From contig JAHRWA010000060.1 in the NCBI GenBank assembly GCA_019090455.1, forward strand, positions 1 through 57,019: a DNA stretch of 57,019 bases, written 5' to 3'. The notes under the pieces were generated by a model. That model did no database searches, was not told the origin of the DNA, and saw only the letters and a program-made list of their open reading frames with translations. The DNA is from Pseudomonadales bacterium. GTDB taxonomy: Bacteria > Pseudomonadota > Gammaproteobacteria > Pseudomonadales > DC-out160. Positions 36,561 through 45,086 of the stretch are shown here, piece by piece. Both the position numbers and the translations under genes were made by a program. Within the stretch, counting starts at the first letter, position 1. Each line of letters opens with the position of its first letter.

Positions 36561-37718
36561 CTAAAGGCGAATCAGTTGGGAAACTAATCTTCTCGGACTG
36601 TGTGTTGTTGGCTTAGCATGGCCTAAGCGAAATAACATTTGGACCGTTTCGCTGTCTTTAACATCGAATGTACCTTTAAATTGTGTTTGTAAGGGCAACA
36701 TATCTTCGTATTCTTGTAATATCTGACTCATCGGATGCATGACCAAGCCTATCGCCGTTATTTGTAAATTAATACGACAATACTCCCGCCCTACAAGCAC
36801 TTGATCCAAACGCGTATTACCTTCTGATTTAAGCCATCCGAATGTTCCACTGGACTCTGCTGCTTTCTTTGTCATGTCGACGGCTTGCTCTCCAAAATAG
36901 CGAGGGTCTGCTTCCGTCCCCTCTCTGGATAAAAAAATGTTTTCGATCATGATTTTTTTAATCCCACTGACACCCGATTGTGCCACGCCAAACCCATCAC
37001 GATATTTTGCAACTTCATCATCATTAAAGCGAAACATACGAATAGTTTCCCTATCCCGATCGATGTTACCCACTTCAATTTGCATTGCTTGCGTAAGATA
37101 GGACACGAGACTCTTCCGATGTTCTTTTTCATCGGTAATGATGAGTTCCGATTTACTGTCTTGCGAATGAGTCTTTTTTAACAAATCGATTTGCAAGTTT
37201 GTCATTCCAACGCCATCGTATTCCCGTTTATTCGACTGACGTTTAAGTAACTGTGCAAATAGCGGGTCTGTTTCTATATTCTCATTTTTAAGCAGGGATA
37301 CCGACGCCACGGGTTTATCCAAAAGTTCGCTGTTGCTGTACATCCCTTTAGGGTAATAGTGAATCTGTGCATCGTAACCTAGACCCGATGCCGCAATGAC
37401 TAAGGTCTCTAGAAACGTACCTTGTCCAATGTGTATCTGGCGATAATACGGGTCTGTTTCAGGTAGCAAACGATTCGCGTCAACGTAAAGATCAAAGCTG
37501 CTTGGGCCTGTAAGCTCAATTACCCAAGGCTGTTTGTTATGGGGGTTCGGACAAAGCATGGCGTAAGCCAGAACGCTCAAACGGATATCATCTTGCTCTA
37601 GACTGGGTCCATTCCAACCATAATCTTCAGTCGGATTGCTACAACCACGACGATGACTACTCAAGGCCATTACCCCAATCGGTAGACCTGTAATTTTAAT
37701 AAAATTCCTTCGGTTCAT
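36561..37718 (-). CDS. Tat-exported Acg-family nitroreductase-like flavoprotein
   Basis: A 385-residue protein starting at the ATG ending 37718, with GAGGAAA 6 bases upstream; longer frames lack a site. The N terminus MNRRNFIKITGLPIGVMALS has a twin-arginine motif (NRRNFIK), indicating folded export. The rest matches the Acg family of FMN-binding nitroreductase-like proteins: SVLAYAMLCPNPHNKQPWVI near the N terminus, a central duplicated domain and VGREYCRINLQITAIGLVMH near the C terminus. The substrate is unknown. It is divergent from a MarR gene with two palindromic operators between them. Confidence 0.8.
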   Translation of the reverse strand: MNRRNFIKITGLPIGVMALSSHRRGCSNPTEDYGWNGPSLEQDDIRLSVLAYAMLCPNPHNKQPWVIELTGPSSFDLYVDANRLLPETDPYYRQIHIGQGTFLETLVIAASGLGYDAQIHYYPKGMYSNSELLDKPVASVSLLKNENIETDPLFAQLLKRQSNKREYDGVGMTNLQIDLLKKTHSQDSKSELIITDEKEHRKSLVSYLTQAMQIEVGNIDRDRETIRMFRFNDDEVAKYRDGFGVAQSGVSGIKKIMIENIFLSREGTEADPRYFGEQAVDMTKKAAESSGTFGWLKSEGNTRLDQVLVGREYCRINLQITAIGLVMHPMSQILQEYEDMLPLQTQFKGTFDVKDSETVQMLFRLGHAKPTTHSPRRLVSQLIRL

Positions 37719-37750
37719 GGCGGTTTTCCTCATTGAGCTGTACACTATTA

Positions 37751-37788
37751 ACATTCCAAAGAATATAATATACATTCCTTAGAATGTA
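37751..37788. promoter_or_regulatory. Two phased palindromes, probable MarR operators
   Basis: The short region between the nitroreductase and marR-type gene holds TACATTC-CTTA-GAATGTA (37771-37788, perfect 7-bp arms). It also holds a weaker related site ATTC-CAAA-GAAT (37753-37764). Their centres are 21 bases apart, two helical turns. The position overlaps the start regions of both divergent genes, as expected for autoregulation by the MarR protein. Confidence 0.65.
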
Positions 37789-37795
37789 GTTTCAA

Positions 37796-38287
37796 GTGGA
37801 TTTACCAAGAGGCAAAGAAAAAGTGAATAAAAGTGGGATAAAAAGGCAAGATTCAGAAGCCAGAGTCATGATAGTACTCGGGATTATCAACCAACTATTA
37901 ACCACACGATATAGCAGAGTATTTAAAGGCTTACCGCTCAACCAGTCTCAGTTCGGAGTATTGAATCATTTTACCCATACCCCAGATAAGAGTTGGCTAG
38001 TGAGTGATTTAGCGAATGTGATGGAAATCAATCAACCGGGAATTACAAAAATAGTAGCCGTGTTGATCGACAAAGGACTGTTGGCGTCAACCACGGGTCA
38101 AGGCGATAAACGAAAGAGGAATTTAAAGATCACAAAGAAAGGTCTGAGCGTTTGTGAAAAGATGGTTCAATCTTTGCTGCCCGATATATCCTTAACACTT
38201 TCAGATTGGAGCAATCGAGACTTAACTCACTTTCAAAGTGATCTTGAGAAACTCATGGGTTGGCTAGATGAAAATCGAATAGCGTGA
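37796..38287 (+). CDS. MarR-family transcriptional regulator
   Basis: A 163-residue regulator starting at GTG (37796); an in-frame GTG at 37823 is another option, and the ATG at 37868 would cut into the first helix. The winged-helix core reads LNQSQFGVLNHFTHTPDKSW, then LVSDLANVMEINQPGITKIV as recognition helix region, with the wing GDKRKRNLKITKKG. It probably represses the divergent nitroreductase operon and itself through the paired palindromes. The inducer is unknown. Confidence 0.88.
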   Translation: MDLPRGKEKVNKSGIKRQDSEARVMIVLGIINQLLTTRYSRVFKGLPLNQSQFGVLNHFTHTPDKSWLVSDLANVMEINQPGITKIVAVLIDKGLLASTTGQGDKRKRNLKITKKGLSVCEKMVQSLLPDISLTLSDWSNRDLTHFQSDLEKLMGWLDENRIA

Positions 38288-38332
38288 ACAGGGGTATCCC
38301 AGAGAGAAATCGAAGGAATAGCCGGAGCATTA

Positions 38333-40552
38333 TCACAGCCAACGGTTCAATATTTCAACCATGGAATCGAAAACAATGGGTTTAGCGATAAAGTCATTCA
38401 TTCCTGCTTGCTCGCAATCTTTTCTATGTTCAGGCAACACGTTAGCGGTCATAGCAATGATGGGTAATGCCTCTTTATCGTAAGTCTGCCGAATACACTG
38501 TGTCGCTTCAATTCCACTCATGATTGGCATTTGCATATCCATCAACACAATATCGTAATTCGCTTTATTCACTGCCTCTAGCGCTTCTTGTCCGTTATTT
38601 GCCACATCGTGTCTAAATCCCAATTCTTCAAGTAAGAGACTAGCCAGCTCTTGATTATGCAAGATATCTTCTACTAATAAACAACGCTTATGATCGCCAA
38701 TGAGATTTATCCGTTTTTGTTTTTCTTGCGGTGCAGGCGCTTTTGTATGTGGCTCAGTAGCCAGCGTTGAAACGCAGTGTGGCGGCGTTTCGATGGCATT
38801 TGATTTTTCAATATTTGAATCGAAATCAATCCTATTCTGTATCGCTGAGGATTTTTTATGGGCAGTAATATCTGTCTGGATACTCATGTATCCGGTTAGG
38901 CGCGCATCGTTAAATGTCGGTGTAATTGTCACTTCTACCCAGTAATGGCTACCATCTTTTGCTCGGTTGCAAATCGCCCCTCCCCACGTTTCTCCCGCAT
39001 CTAACACTCCCCACATTTCACGCCAGAAACTTTCATCATGCTCATCGGATTTAATCAAGCGGTGGGAGCTGCGTTTCAGCTCGGACTCATTGTATTGACT
39101 AAGCCGACAGAATTTCTCGTTAACAAAAGTAATTCTACCCCGTAAGTCTGTGGTACTAACCAAGGTGTGAGCTGAGATCGCTGCATTTAACTGTTGCATG
39201 TTAATCAGTGAGCCCTGCGTCTTTGCCTTTTCATCCAGCAAAGATTTATTGTTAGTATCAAGGCGCTGTAATAATTTATTAAATTTGTCGGCAATCCTAC
39301 CCACTTCGGTGAAAGGCTCTATCGTTAATCTAGCATCGAGATCAGGATTTTTAGTGGTTTCGTTCAATTCATGCAACAAATCCACCAATTCGTCAGTTGC
39401 GCCGTGTTCCGATATATTCAAACCAACAAACTCAGCCTGCGCATCAACACGAAACACAACAAAGACTCTTAGCACTTTTATCAGAATAAAGGCACTTGAA
39501 AAGCACCAGAACCCACAACAAGCAATGCCGATAAGTTGAGGAATCAAGGACAATTCACTACGCGCCAGAAAGGGTAGTACCAACGTCCCCCATACACCAG
39601 CACCAAGATGTACCGGAATCACTCCAATCGCATCATCGATTCGACAACGCAACAACAACTGATTGCACGATAGCATGATAGCTGCACCTACCATAGAAAC
39701 CAGCAGCGCCTCATAACCAAACATAATATTGGCACCGGCTGTTACTGAAACTAAACCGGCCAATAAACCATTAATGCAATCAGGCATTTTGACTGGTGCC
39801 TGAGTCACGAGCTTGGTTAGTAGGACCAGAGTAAAGCCGCCACAGCCGCCAATCAAGGTATTGACTATTACCGGCAACACTTCTGGGCTAAAACCTCCCA
39901 ATGCCCCACCATTAAAGCCGATCCATCCAAACCAAAGAATCAACACGCCTAGAGAGGACAAAACAAGATTGGATTGGGGAATGTCTTGTGGCTTTCCGTT
40001 GGAATCAAATCGACCTAAGCGTGGACCTATCACAATAACTGCCGCCAATGCTATCCATCCTGCCAAGCTATGCACCACCGTTGATCCGGCATAGTCAAAG
40101 AAACCCAATGCTCGCAACCAGCCGTTCTCGGACCAGGCCAAGTTACACATCACGGGGTATATCACTATCGCTGTAAAGAAGCTCAGTAATAAATACCCTT
40201 GATAGGAAACTCGTTCAGACACCGCACCCGCAATGATGGTGACTGCAGCGCAGCAAAACATAGCCTGATAAAAAAAGAACCCGTACTCCGCATACTTACC
40301 TACTTCAGCCTCAAAGAACAACAGATCAGAATCTATCGCTAAGCCATTACCATTGAAAGCTATGCCATAACCTACACTCCAAAATACGAGAAAGGCAATA
40401 CAGCCATCGCCCAAATTTTTGGCGGCTATATTGATGCTATTTTTCTTACGAGTTAGACCGGTTTCTAAACACAAAAAGCCGGCTTGTTGGAACATAACCA
40501 ATGATGCACAAAATAGTAGCCAGAGTATGTCTATGGAGGATTGATACGACAT
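38333..40552 (-). CDS. Ammonium transporter-like sensor fused to PAS and receiver domains
   Basis: A 739-residue fusion. Residues 1-395 are a complete Amt/Rh-type channel of about 11 helices. The pore pair H161 (GSTVVHSLAGW) and H315 (IPVHLGAGVWG) and the conserved D153 are all present. An N-terminal FLCLETGLTRKKNSI is typical of sensor-type Amt proteins. A HAMP-like/coiled segment (about 400-450) leads to a PAS domain (about 458-570) with a PAC tail (GYMSIQTDITAHKK). The C-terminal receiver (about 621-739) has E628/D629, phospho-acceptor D672 in LMDMQMP and K724 in AKPI. No HisKA or ATPase domain is present, so phosphate must come from another kinase. The divergent hybrid kinase at 40829 is the obvious candidate. 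Confidence 0.88.
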   Translation of the reverse strand: MSYQSSIDILWLLFCASLVMFQQAGFLCLETGLTRKKNSINIAAKNLGDGCIAFLVFWSVGYGIAFNGNGLAIDSDLLFFEAEVGKYAEYGFFFYQAMFCCAAVTIIAGAVSERVSYQGYLLLSFFTAIVIYPVMCNLAWSENGWLRALGFFDYAGSTVVHSLAGWIALAAVIVIGPRLGRFDSNGKPQDIPQSNLVLSSLGVLILWFGWIGFNGGALGGFSPEVLPVIVNTLIGGCGGFTLVLLTKLVTQAPVKMPDCINGLLAGLVSVTAGANIMFGYEALLVSMVGAAIMLSCNQLLLRCRIDDAIGVIPVHLGAGVWGTLVLPFLARSELSLIPQLIGIACCGFWCFSSAFILIKVLRVFVVFRVDAQAEFVGLNISEHGATDELVDLLHELNETTKNPDLDARLTIEPFTEVGRIADKFNKLLQRLDTNNKSLLDEKAKTQGSLINMQQLNAAISAHTLVSTTDLRGRITFVNEKFCRLSQYNESELKRSSHRLIKSDEHDESFWREMWGVLDAGETWGGAICNRAKDGSHYWVEVTITPTFNDARLTGYMSIQTDITAHKKSSAIQNRIDFDSNIEKSNAIETPPHCVSTLATEPHTKAPAPQEKQKRINLIGDHKRCLLVEDILHNQELASLLLEELGFRHDVANNGQEALEAVNKANYDIVLMDMQMPIMSGIEATQCIRQTYDKEALPIIAMTANVLPEHRKDCEQAGMNDFIAKPIVFDSMVEILNRWL

Positions 40553-40828
40553 GATGAGAAAACCTAAATCGGCTATTAAGGCTCAATGGGGCGTTAGCTA
40601 TCCGAGTCAGGGTAGCGTCGACCTATTTTCGCTTCGAAACATTCTTTAAGTGTAGCCAATGTACACATATATGAGCTAAGCCTTTATCCAATTAACAACT
40701 CATCTATACTTTTACTATGTTAATAACGACGACCATGTCATTAACGATCGCATTCACGCAGTTAACTTTTGCTAGCTTGCGCCTATAGCCATGCGCTATT
40801 AGGACGAATAGCTTTTATAGGCAAACTC
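40553..40828. promoter_or_regulatory. Divergent control region between the Amt sensor and its presumed kinase
   Basis: About 275 bases between divergent starts, A+T-rich around 40690-40740. It contains no sigma-54-type GG/GC promoter that I can see, although ammonium genes often use one. The inverted repeat ATGTACACAT near 40663 is a short palindromic candidate operator. The kinase frame is open into this region back to a TTG at 40769. Confidence 0.35.
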
Positions 40829-42922
40829 ATGGCAGTTAATCCCCGTCACCTTTATTCACTTCCTGTGATTGCGATCGTGTTCTTTCTTATACTTGTGACC
40901 GTCGGTTATATAGGCGTACATATGCGTAACGCACTTATTAAAAATTCTGCTTTGAGCTATGCCGATATCTACTCAACAGCGATAGAAGAATTTCGTAGCT
41001 TATACACTTCTGAAGTGGTTTCAATTTTATCAAAATCAAATGACATTTCTGTTCGCCATGACTACAAAGAACATCGTAATGCAGTCCCCTTACCCGCCAC
41101 ATTAAGTATGCTTCTAGGAGAGAAGATCGGACAAAGAACGGAAGGAGCACAGGTCAAACTCTACAGCCAGTATCCGTTCCCTTGGAACAAATCAAAAGGG
41201 GGCTTACAGGATAACTTTTCAAAAAATGCGTGGCAGCAACTTACCGACAACCCATACATTCCTTATTACCGTTTTGTGGAGACACCCGCCGGGCTCTCAT
41301 TAAAGTACGCTAAAGCCGATTTGATGAGAGAAAGATGCGTGGACTGTCATAACAATCATCCTGACACGCCGAAAAATGACTGGAAAGTAGGTGATGTAAG
41401 AGGCATTTTACAAGTGACCTTACCCCTACACACCCTATTGGAAGCAAGCCTTAAAGAACTGTACATATCATTTTTTGTATATTGCATTGTTCTGCTTAGC
41501 GGTTTATTTTTTATTTTTAAGATAGTCAGCGATCTAAAGGTCACCACCGCTGAGCTCGAACGCAAAGCTATAAATTTATCCACAGAAGCAACAATACGAA
41601 AAGCCGCTGAAGAAGAAGCACTTTCAAATCAAAAAAGGGCAGAAGAAGCTAGCAGTGCAAAAAGTGCATTTCTCTCAACCATGTCCCATGAACTACGCAC
41701 GCCGATGAATGCCATAATCGGCTTTACGGGCCTGTTAATTCGACGTTTCGAAAACGGAGATAAACAATTAAAATTACTCACTCGAATAGAAATCGCCTCG
41801 AACACACTGTTAAGCTTAATTAACGATATTCTAGATCTTTCTAAGGTGGAAGCTGGAAAAATTAATTTTGAAAGAATTGAATTCGATTTCTACAAGACAA
41901 TTGATACCGCGATATCACTATTTTACGATCAAGCATCCGAAAAGAAAATCGAATTAACACTAAAGATATCGCCCGAGATTCCTTCTACTCTCTATGGTGA
42001 TCCCGTACGCCTATGTCAAATAATGACAAACATAGTCGGAAACGCCATTAAATTTACTCCGTCAGGAACTGTTCAAATTAAAATCGACTTAGTACAGCTC
42101 ACCCACGATAAGGCCACTTTAGGTTTTAGCATTCAAGACAGTGGTATCGGGATGAACGAGGCTCAACAGTCCGTCATATTTGATCCATTTGTGCAAGCCG
42201 ATGATAGTACCAGTCGAAAGTTTGGTGGATCCGGTCTCGGTCTCGCCATTTGTAAACGCTTAGTTAATTTAATGGAGGGCAGAATATCCGTAACTAGCGA
42301 GCTTAACGCAGGCAGCTGTTTTCATTTTAATATAAATTTATTCAGGCAACTCGAGACAGCCCTCAATGACGCTACTGAGAGTCAAAACAAAGGTAAGAGC
42401 GATAACTCACAACTAGAACAGATCAGCCAACCCCAAAAAGAACTCACTATGCCAACCCCACAACGACTCGCCGAACAATCTAATAATACCGATTTTCAAA
42501 GCACCATTCGTATTCTACTTGCCGAAGAACACATTGAAAATAGACACGCCATCACTTCAATACTTGATGAAATGGAATACGACTATTCCGTTGCAGTTGA
42601 TGGCGACGAACTCCTCGATATGCTTGATAAAGAACAGTACGATATGGTGATGGTAGGGATAGTGCTTTCCAATAAGGATGCCTTCGAGATAACCGGTACG
42701 TTACGAGCCAAACACCAAAACAAAAATATACCCATTATTGGCCTATGTTCTACCAAATTGCACGTTGATGCTGACAACTGTCTCGTGGCAGGCATGAACG
42801 AATACATTGTTGCACCCTATACCTTTGATCAAATCGAAAAACTATTGATACGCTGGACGAGACAATTTCTTACCAGCAAGGAACGTACAATGTCAGACGC
42901 TGCCAATCAAATTAAGCACTAG
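40829..42922 (+). CDS. Heme-binding-type (DUF3365) hybrid histidine kinase with a dead receiver
   Basis: A 697-residue kinase from the ATG at 40829; 20 further codons reach a TTG. Two membrane helices (about 9-31 and 210-230) enclose a periplasmic DUF3365/Tll0287-type domain ending in a c-type heme motif C170-V-D-C173-H174. A coiled coil precedes HisKA with H287 (MSHELRTPMNA), then an ATPase with GNAIKF, DSGIGM and GGSGLGLAI. The C-terminal receiver (about 560-680) keeps the fold, but G610 replaces the phospho-acceptor Asp (VMVGIVL) and A662 replaces the conserved Lys (IVAPYT). It therefore cannot be phosphorylated normally. Phosphotransfer to the intact receiver of the divergent Amt protein is inferred. 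Confidence 0.85.
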   Translation: MAVNPRHLYSLPVIAIVFFLILVTVGYIGVHMRNALIKNSALSYADIYSTAIEEFRSLYTSEVVSILSKSNDISVRHDYKEHRNAVPLPATLSMLLGEKIGQRTEGAQVKLYSQYPFPWNKSKGGLQDNFSKNAWQQLTDNPYIPYYRFVETPAGLSLKYAKADLMRERCVDCHNNHPDTPKNDWKVGDVRGILQVTLPLHTLLEASLKELYISFFVYCIVLLSGLFFIFKIVSDLKVTTAELERKAINLSTEATIRKAAEEEALSNQKRAEEASSAKSAFLSTMSHELRTPMNAIIGFTGLLIRRFENGDKQLKLLTRIEIASNTLLSLINDILDLSKVEAGKINFERIEFDFYKTIDTAISLFYDQASEKKIELTLKISPEIPSTLYGDPVRLCQIMTNIVGNAIKFTPSGTVQIKIDLVQLTHDKATLGFSIQDSGIGMNEAQQSVIFDPFVQADDSTSRKFGGSGLGLAICKRLVNLMEGRISVTSELNAGSCFHFNINLFRQLETALNDATESQNKGKSDNSQLEQISQPQKELTMPTPQRLAEQSNNTDFQSTIRILLAEEHIENRHAITSILDEMEYDYSVAVDGDELLDMLDKEQYDMVMVGIVLSNKDAFEITGTLRAKHQNKNIPIIGLCSTKLHVDADNCLVAGMNEYIVAPYTFDQIEKLLIRWTRQFLTSKERTMSDAANQIKH

Positions 42923-42974
42923 ATTCGTTCATTATTTTTTGTGTTTTTTTAGAATTTATTATCGACTAGATTTA

Positions 42975-43009
42975 ATAAACACTGGATTGGGTTGTCCGCT
43001 AGTGTTTAT
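42975..43009. terminator. 9-bp inverted repeat between convergent genes
   Basis: ATAAACACT (42975-42983) pairs with AGTGTTTAT (43001-43009) over a 17-base loop. It sits between the 3' ends of the hybrid kinase and the HupE/UreJ gene. A T7 run lies just upstream at 42943-42949 on the plus strand. It is probably a bidirectional terminator, though not a textbook one. Confidence 0.45.
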
Positions 43010-43018
43010 CGTAAAGAA

Positions 43019-44074
43019 TTATTGGCTAATTAACATTAATTGCGTTCTCTCCAACACCCAGAATGCTGAAATACTGCCAAGTCCGTAAGCCAAGTAACGC
43101 GGGCTACTGATTACCGCGCCATAACCTCGAGTCTTTAGCATTGCCATCAGCTTGCTAACCAACAAACAACATGCGATCACGAGTAGCTGTCCCAACTCAA
43201 TGCCGAGATTAAAAGAGAATAAAGCGACGGTTAACTCTCCTCTGGGCAGTGAAAATTCGGATAACACCGATGCAAACCCTAGGCCATGCAATAATCCAAA
43301 AGTCGTGGCAACCACCCAAGCATGACGCTCAAACAAGGATCGCTTCTCAGTCTGATTACAAATCTCTACTGCCATGGCAACGATGCTAGCGGCAATCAAG
43401 ATCTCCACCAACGCCGTTGGGAAAGACACTATATTGAATGTCGATAGCGCCAACGAAACACTGTGGCCTAACGTAAAAAAAGTGACTGCCTTAACGAGTG
43501 TTGCCAACTGCTTGATGAGCAAGACCATTGCCAAGACAAATAACACGTGATCGTAACCTGCCAAAAGATGCCGGGCGCCCAGTTCTAAATACTTAGCAGA
43601 CAGCTGAGCGCGGCTCATTTTTTCAGGCACTAGAAAAACAGGCTTGCGGGCGTTAATCAAACCACTGATTACAGCGCCATTCAAACGTTTGAATCTGACT
43701 AGGACTGGTGTGATATTCTCGCTAATATTTTTGATCCCAATTTTTCGCCCTACTATGTCAATCGCCGCACAGTTTAATTGGCCCGATAAAATAACTGACT
43801 TATTGTCAGTGTCGAGTACTGGGGGGGCTTTAAATTTACATAGTCTTGGTAATTCGGGTGACAGAGGATACCCATTATTTTTAGTCGCAGTTTTCCAAAC
43901 TAAGGACACGCCATCCACGGTCTCATCCAGCTGCAGTAAACTTGGCGCTAGGGCATGGGGATATGCATTAGAGGTGAATAGAGTGAATGAGAATGCGAGA
44001 CACAAAGATAAAAACAAGCCAGATATTCTAGACTCCAATCTCACGGTAGTGCTCTTGTCTTTTGAATACGGCAT
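43019..44074 (-). CDS. HupE/UreJ-family membrane protein
   Basis: A 351-residue protein: signal peptide (about 14-38), a periplasmic domain of about 130 residues, then about seven helices. The C-terminal half carries the HupE/UreJ_2 motifs LLAGYDHVLFVLAMVLLIKQ, FTLGHSVSLALSTF, FGLLHGLGFASVLSEF and FNLGIELGQLLVIACC, with conserved His and Asp residues inside membrane segments that suggest metal binding. HupE-like proteins can carry nickel or cobalt, but this group is not tied to hydrogenase genes. It ends a four-gene minus-strand run with PpiC, DUF3604 and GH31 genes. Confidence 0.82.
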   Translation of the reverse strand: MPYSKDKSTTVRLESRISGLFLSLCLAFSFTLFTSNAYPHALAPSLLQLDETVDGVSLVWKTATKNNGYPLSPELPRLCKFKAPPVLDTDNKSVILSGQLNCAAIDIVGRKIGIKNISENITPVLVRFKRLNGAVISGLINARKPVFLVPEKMSRAQLSAKYLELGARHLLAGYDHVLFVLAMVLLIKQLATLVKAVTFFTLGHSVSLALSTFNIVSFPTALVEILIAASIVAMAVEICNQTEKRSLFERHAWVVATTFGLLHGLGFASVLSEFSLPRGELTVALFSFNLGIELGQLLVIACCLLVSKLMAMLKTRGYGAVISSPRYLAYGLGSISAFWVLERTQLMLISQ

Positions 44075-44083
44075 GATGGTATC

Positions 44084-45079
44084 CTACATTTTTTGATGAG
44101 AGTCCACCCAGGACTGGGAGAAATTCACCACCGCAATTGCATCTTCTGTCTCACCTTCCATTCTCACGCGATAACGGGATCGCAATTGCGTCATGTAATG
44201 TTGATAGACAGAAACACGTTTTGCTTCTAGCCAGCCAATAAAAGCGCGGTTATAAACGTCACCTAATTTCGCCGTTTTTTGCCGTCGTACTTGTTTGACT
44301 CGAATAAAATGAAAACCAAAGCTACTTTTTACTGGACCGACCCAGCGATCCAAAGGTGCATCGGTCACCGCAGTGACAAAAAGATCACCGAATCGCAGTT
44401 TCATATTTGTACGAGTCGCCAGCGTAGTATGAAACGGCAAAAGACTGTTATCACCTATGCGTCTAGCCTCCTTCTCCGTATTCCTCAAGTCTAATAAGGC
44501 ATTGGCAAGAACAGTTTCTAATTGCCCTGTGTGCTTGGTAGGATCAAAGAATACCTGTTCATAGGACCAACGTGTGGGTAACAAAAACTCACTACTATGT
44601 TGCCTTATATACTCTGTTAGTTCTGCATCACTCGGTTTTTCGATAACCTGACTCTGGCGAATATGCTGCTCCATCAGCTGTACTACGCGCCGTCGAATAA
44701 CGGGGTCATTGTCAAATAGTTGCAATTTTCTCGCCTCCTCAAATAAAGCCATGAGATCCGCATCACTGACATTGTCTTCAGAAGCCTCTACAGAAAGGAA
44801 TTCGACATTTTTTACCATTCGATCTGTAATGACCAAATCATGTTGAATCACTCCCAATTTAAGACCTTCACGATACAGCATTTTTTTATCAATCAACTCA
44901 TCAATAGCCGCTGCGAGGAATTTTCGCGAAGTATTCACACTATCCTTGTTAGATAGGTTTTCCAAATCTGCTTGGCTAAGATTCACCACTTCAACATTTT
45001 CTTTAAAGAGATGCTGTAGTCCTAGCAGCATAAAGGCAATGACAAAGAAATGAATTAATGGTGATTTCAACATTATCAT
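44084..45079 (-). CDS. Parvulin-type peptidyl-prolyl cis-trans isomerase
   Basis: A 331-residue protein with an N-terminal membrane anchor (about residues 5-22) and a SurA/PpiD-like helical region (50-150). A parvulin domain spans about 165-290, with SYEQVFFDP at its start, LPFHTTL, FGDLF and the family-typical GPVKSSFGFHFIRVKQVRRQ. It acts on periplasmic folding. The gene lies 9 bases from the HupE-like gene and 7 bases after the DUF3604 gene, so it is co-transcribed with both. A dedicated chaperone for the exported neighbours is plausible. Confidence 0.85.
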   Translation of the reverse strand: MIMLKSPLIHFFVIAFMLLGLQHLFKENVEVVNLSQADLENLSNKDSVNTSRKFLAAAIDELIDKKMLYREGLKLGVIQHDLVITDRMVKNVEFLSVEASEDNVSDADLMALFEEARKLQLFDNDPVIRRRVVQLMEQHIRQSQVIEKPSDAELTEYIRQHSSEFLLPTRWSYEQVFFDPTKHTGQLETVLANALLDLRNTEKEARRIGDNSLLPFHTTLATRTNMKLRFGDLFVTAVTDAPLDRWVGPVKSSFGFHFIRVKQVRRQKTAKLGDVYNRAFIGWLEAKRVSVYQHYMTQLRSRYRVRMEGETEDAIAVVNFSQSWVDSHQKM

Positions 45080-45086
45080 ATCGCTC

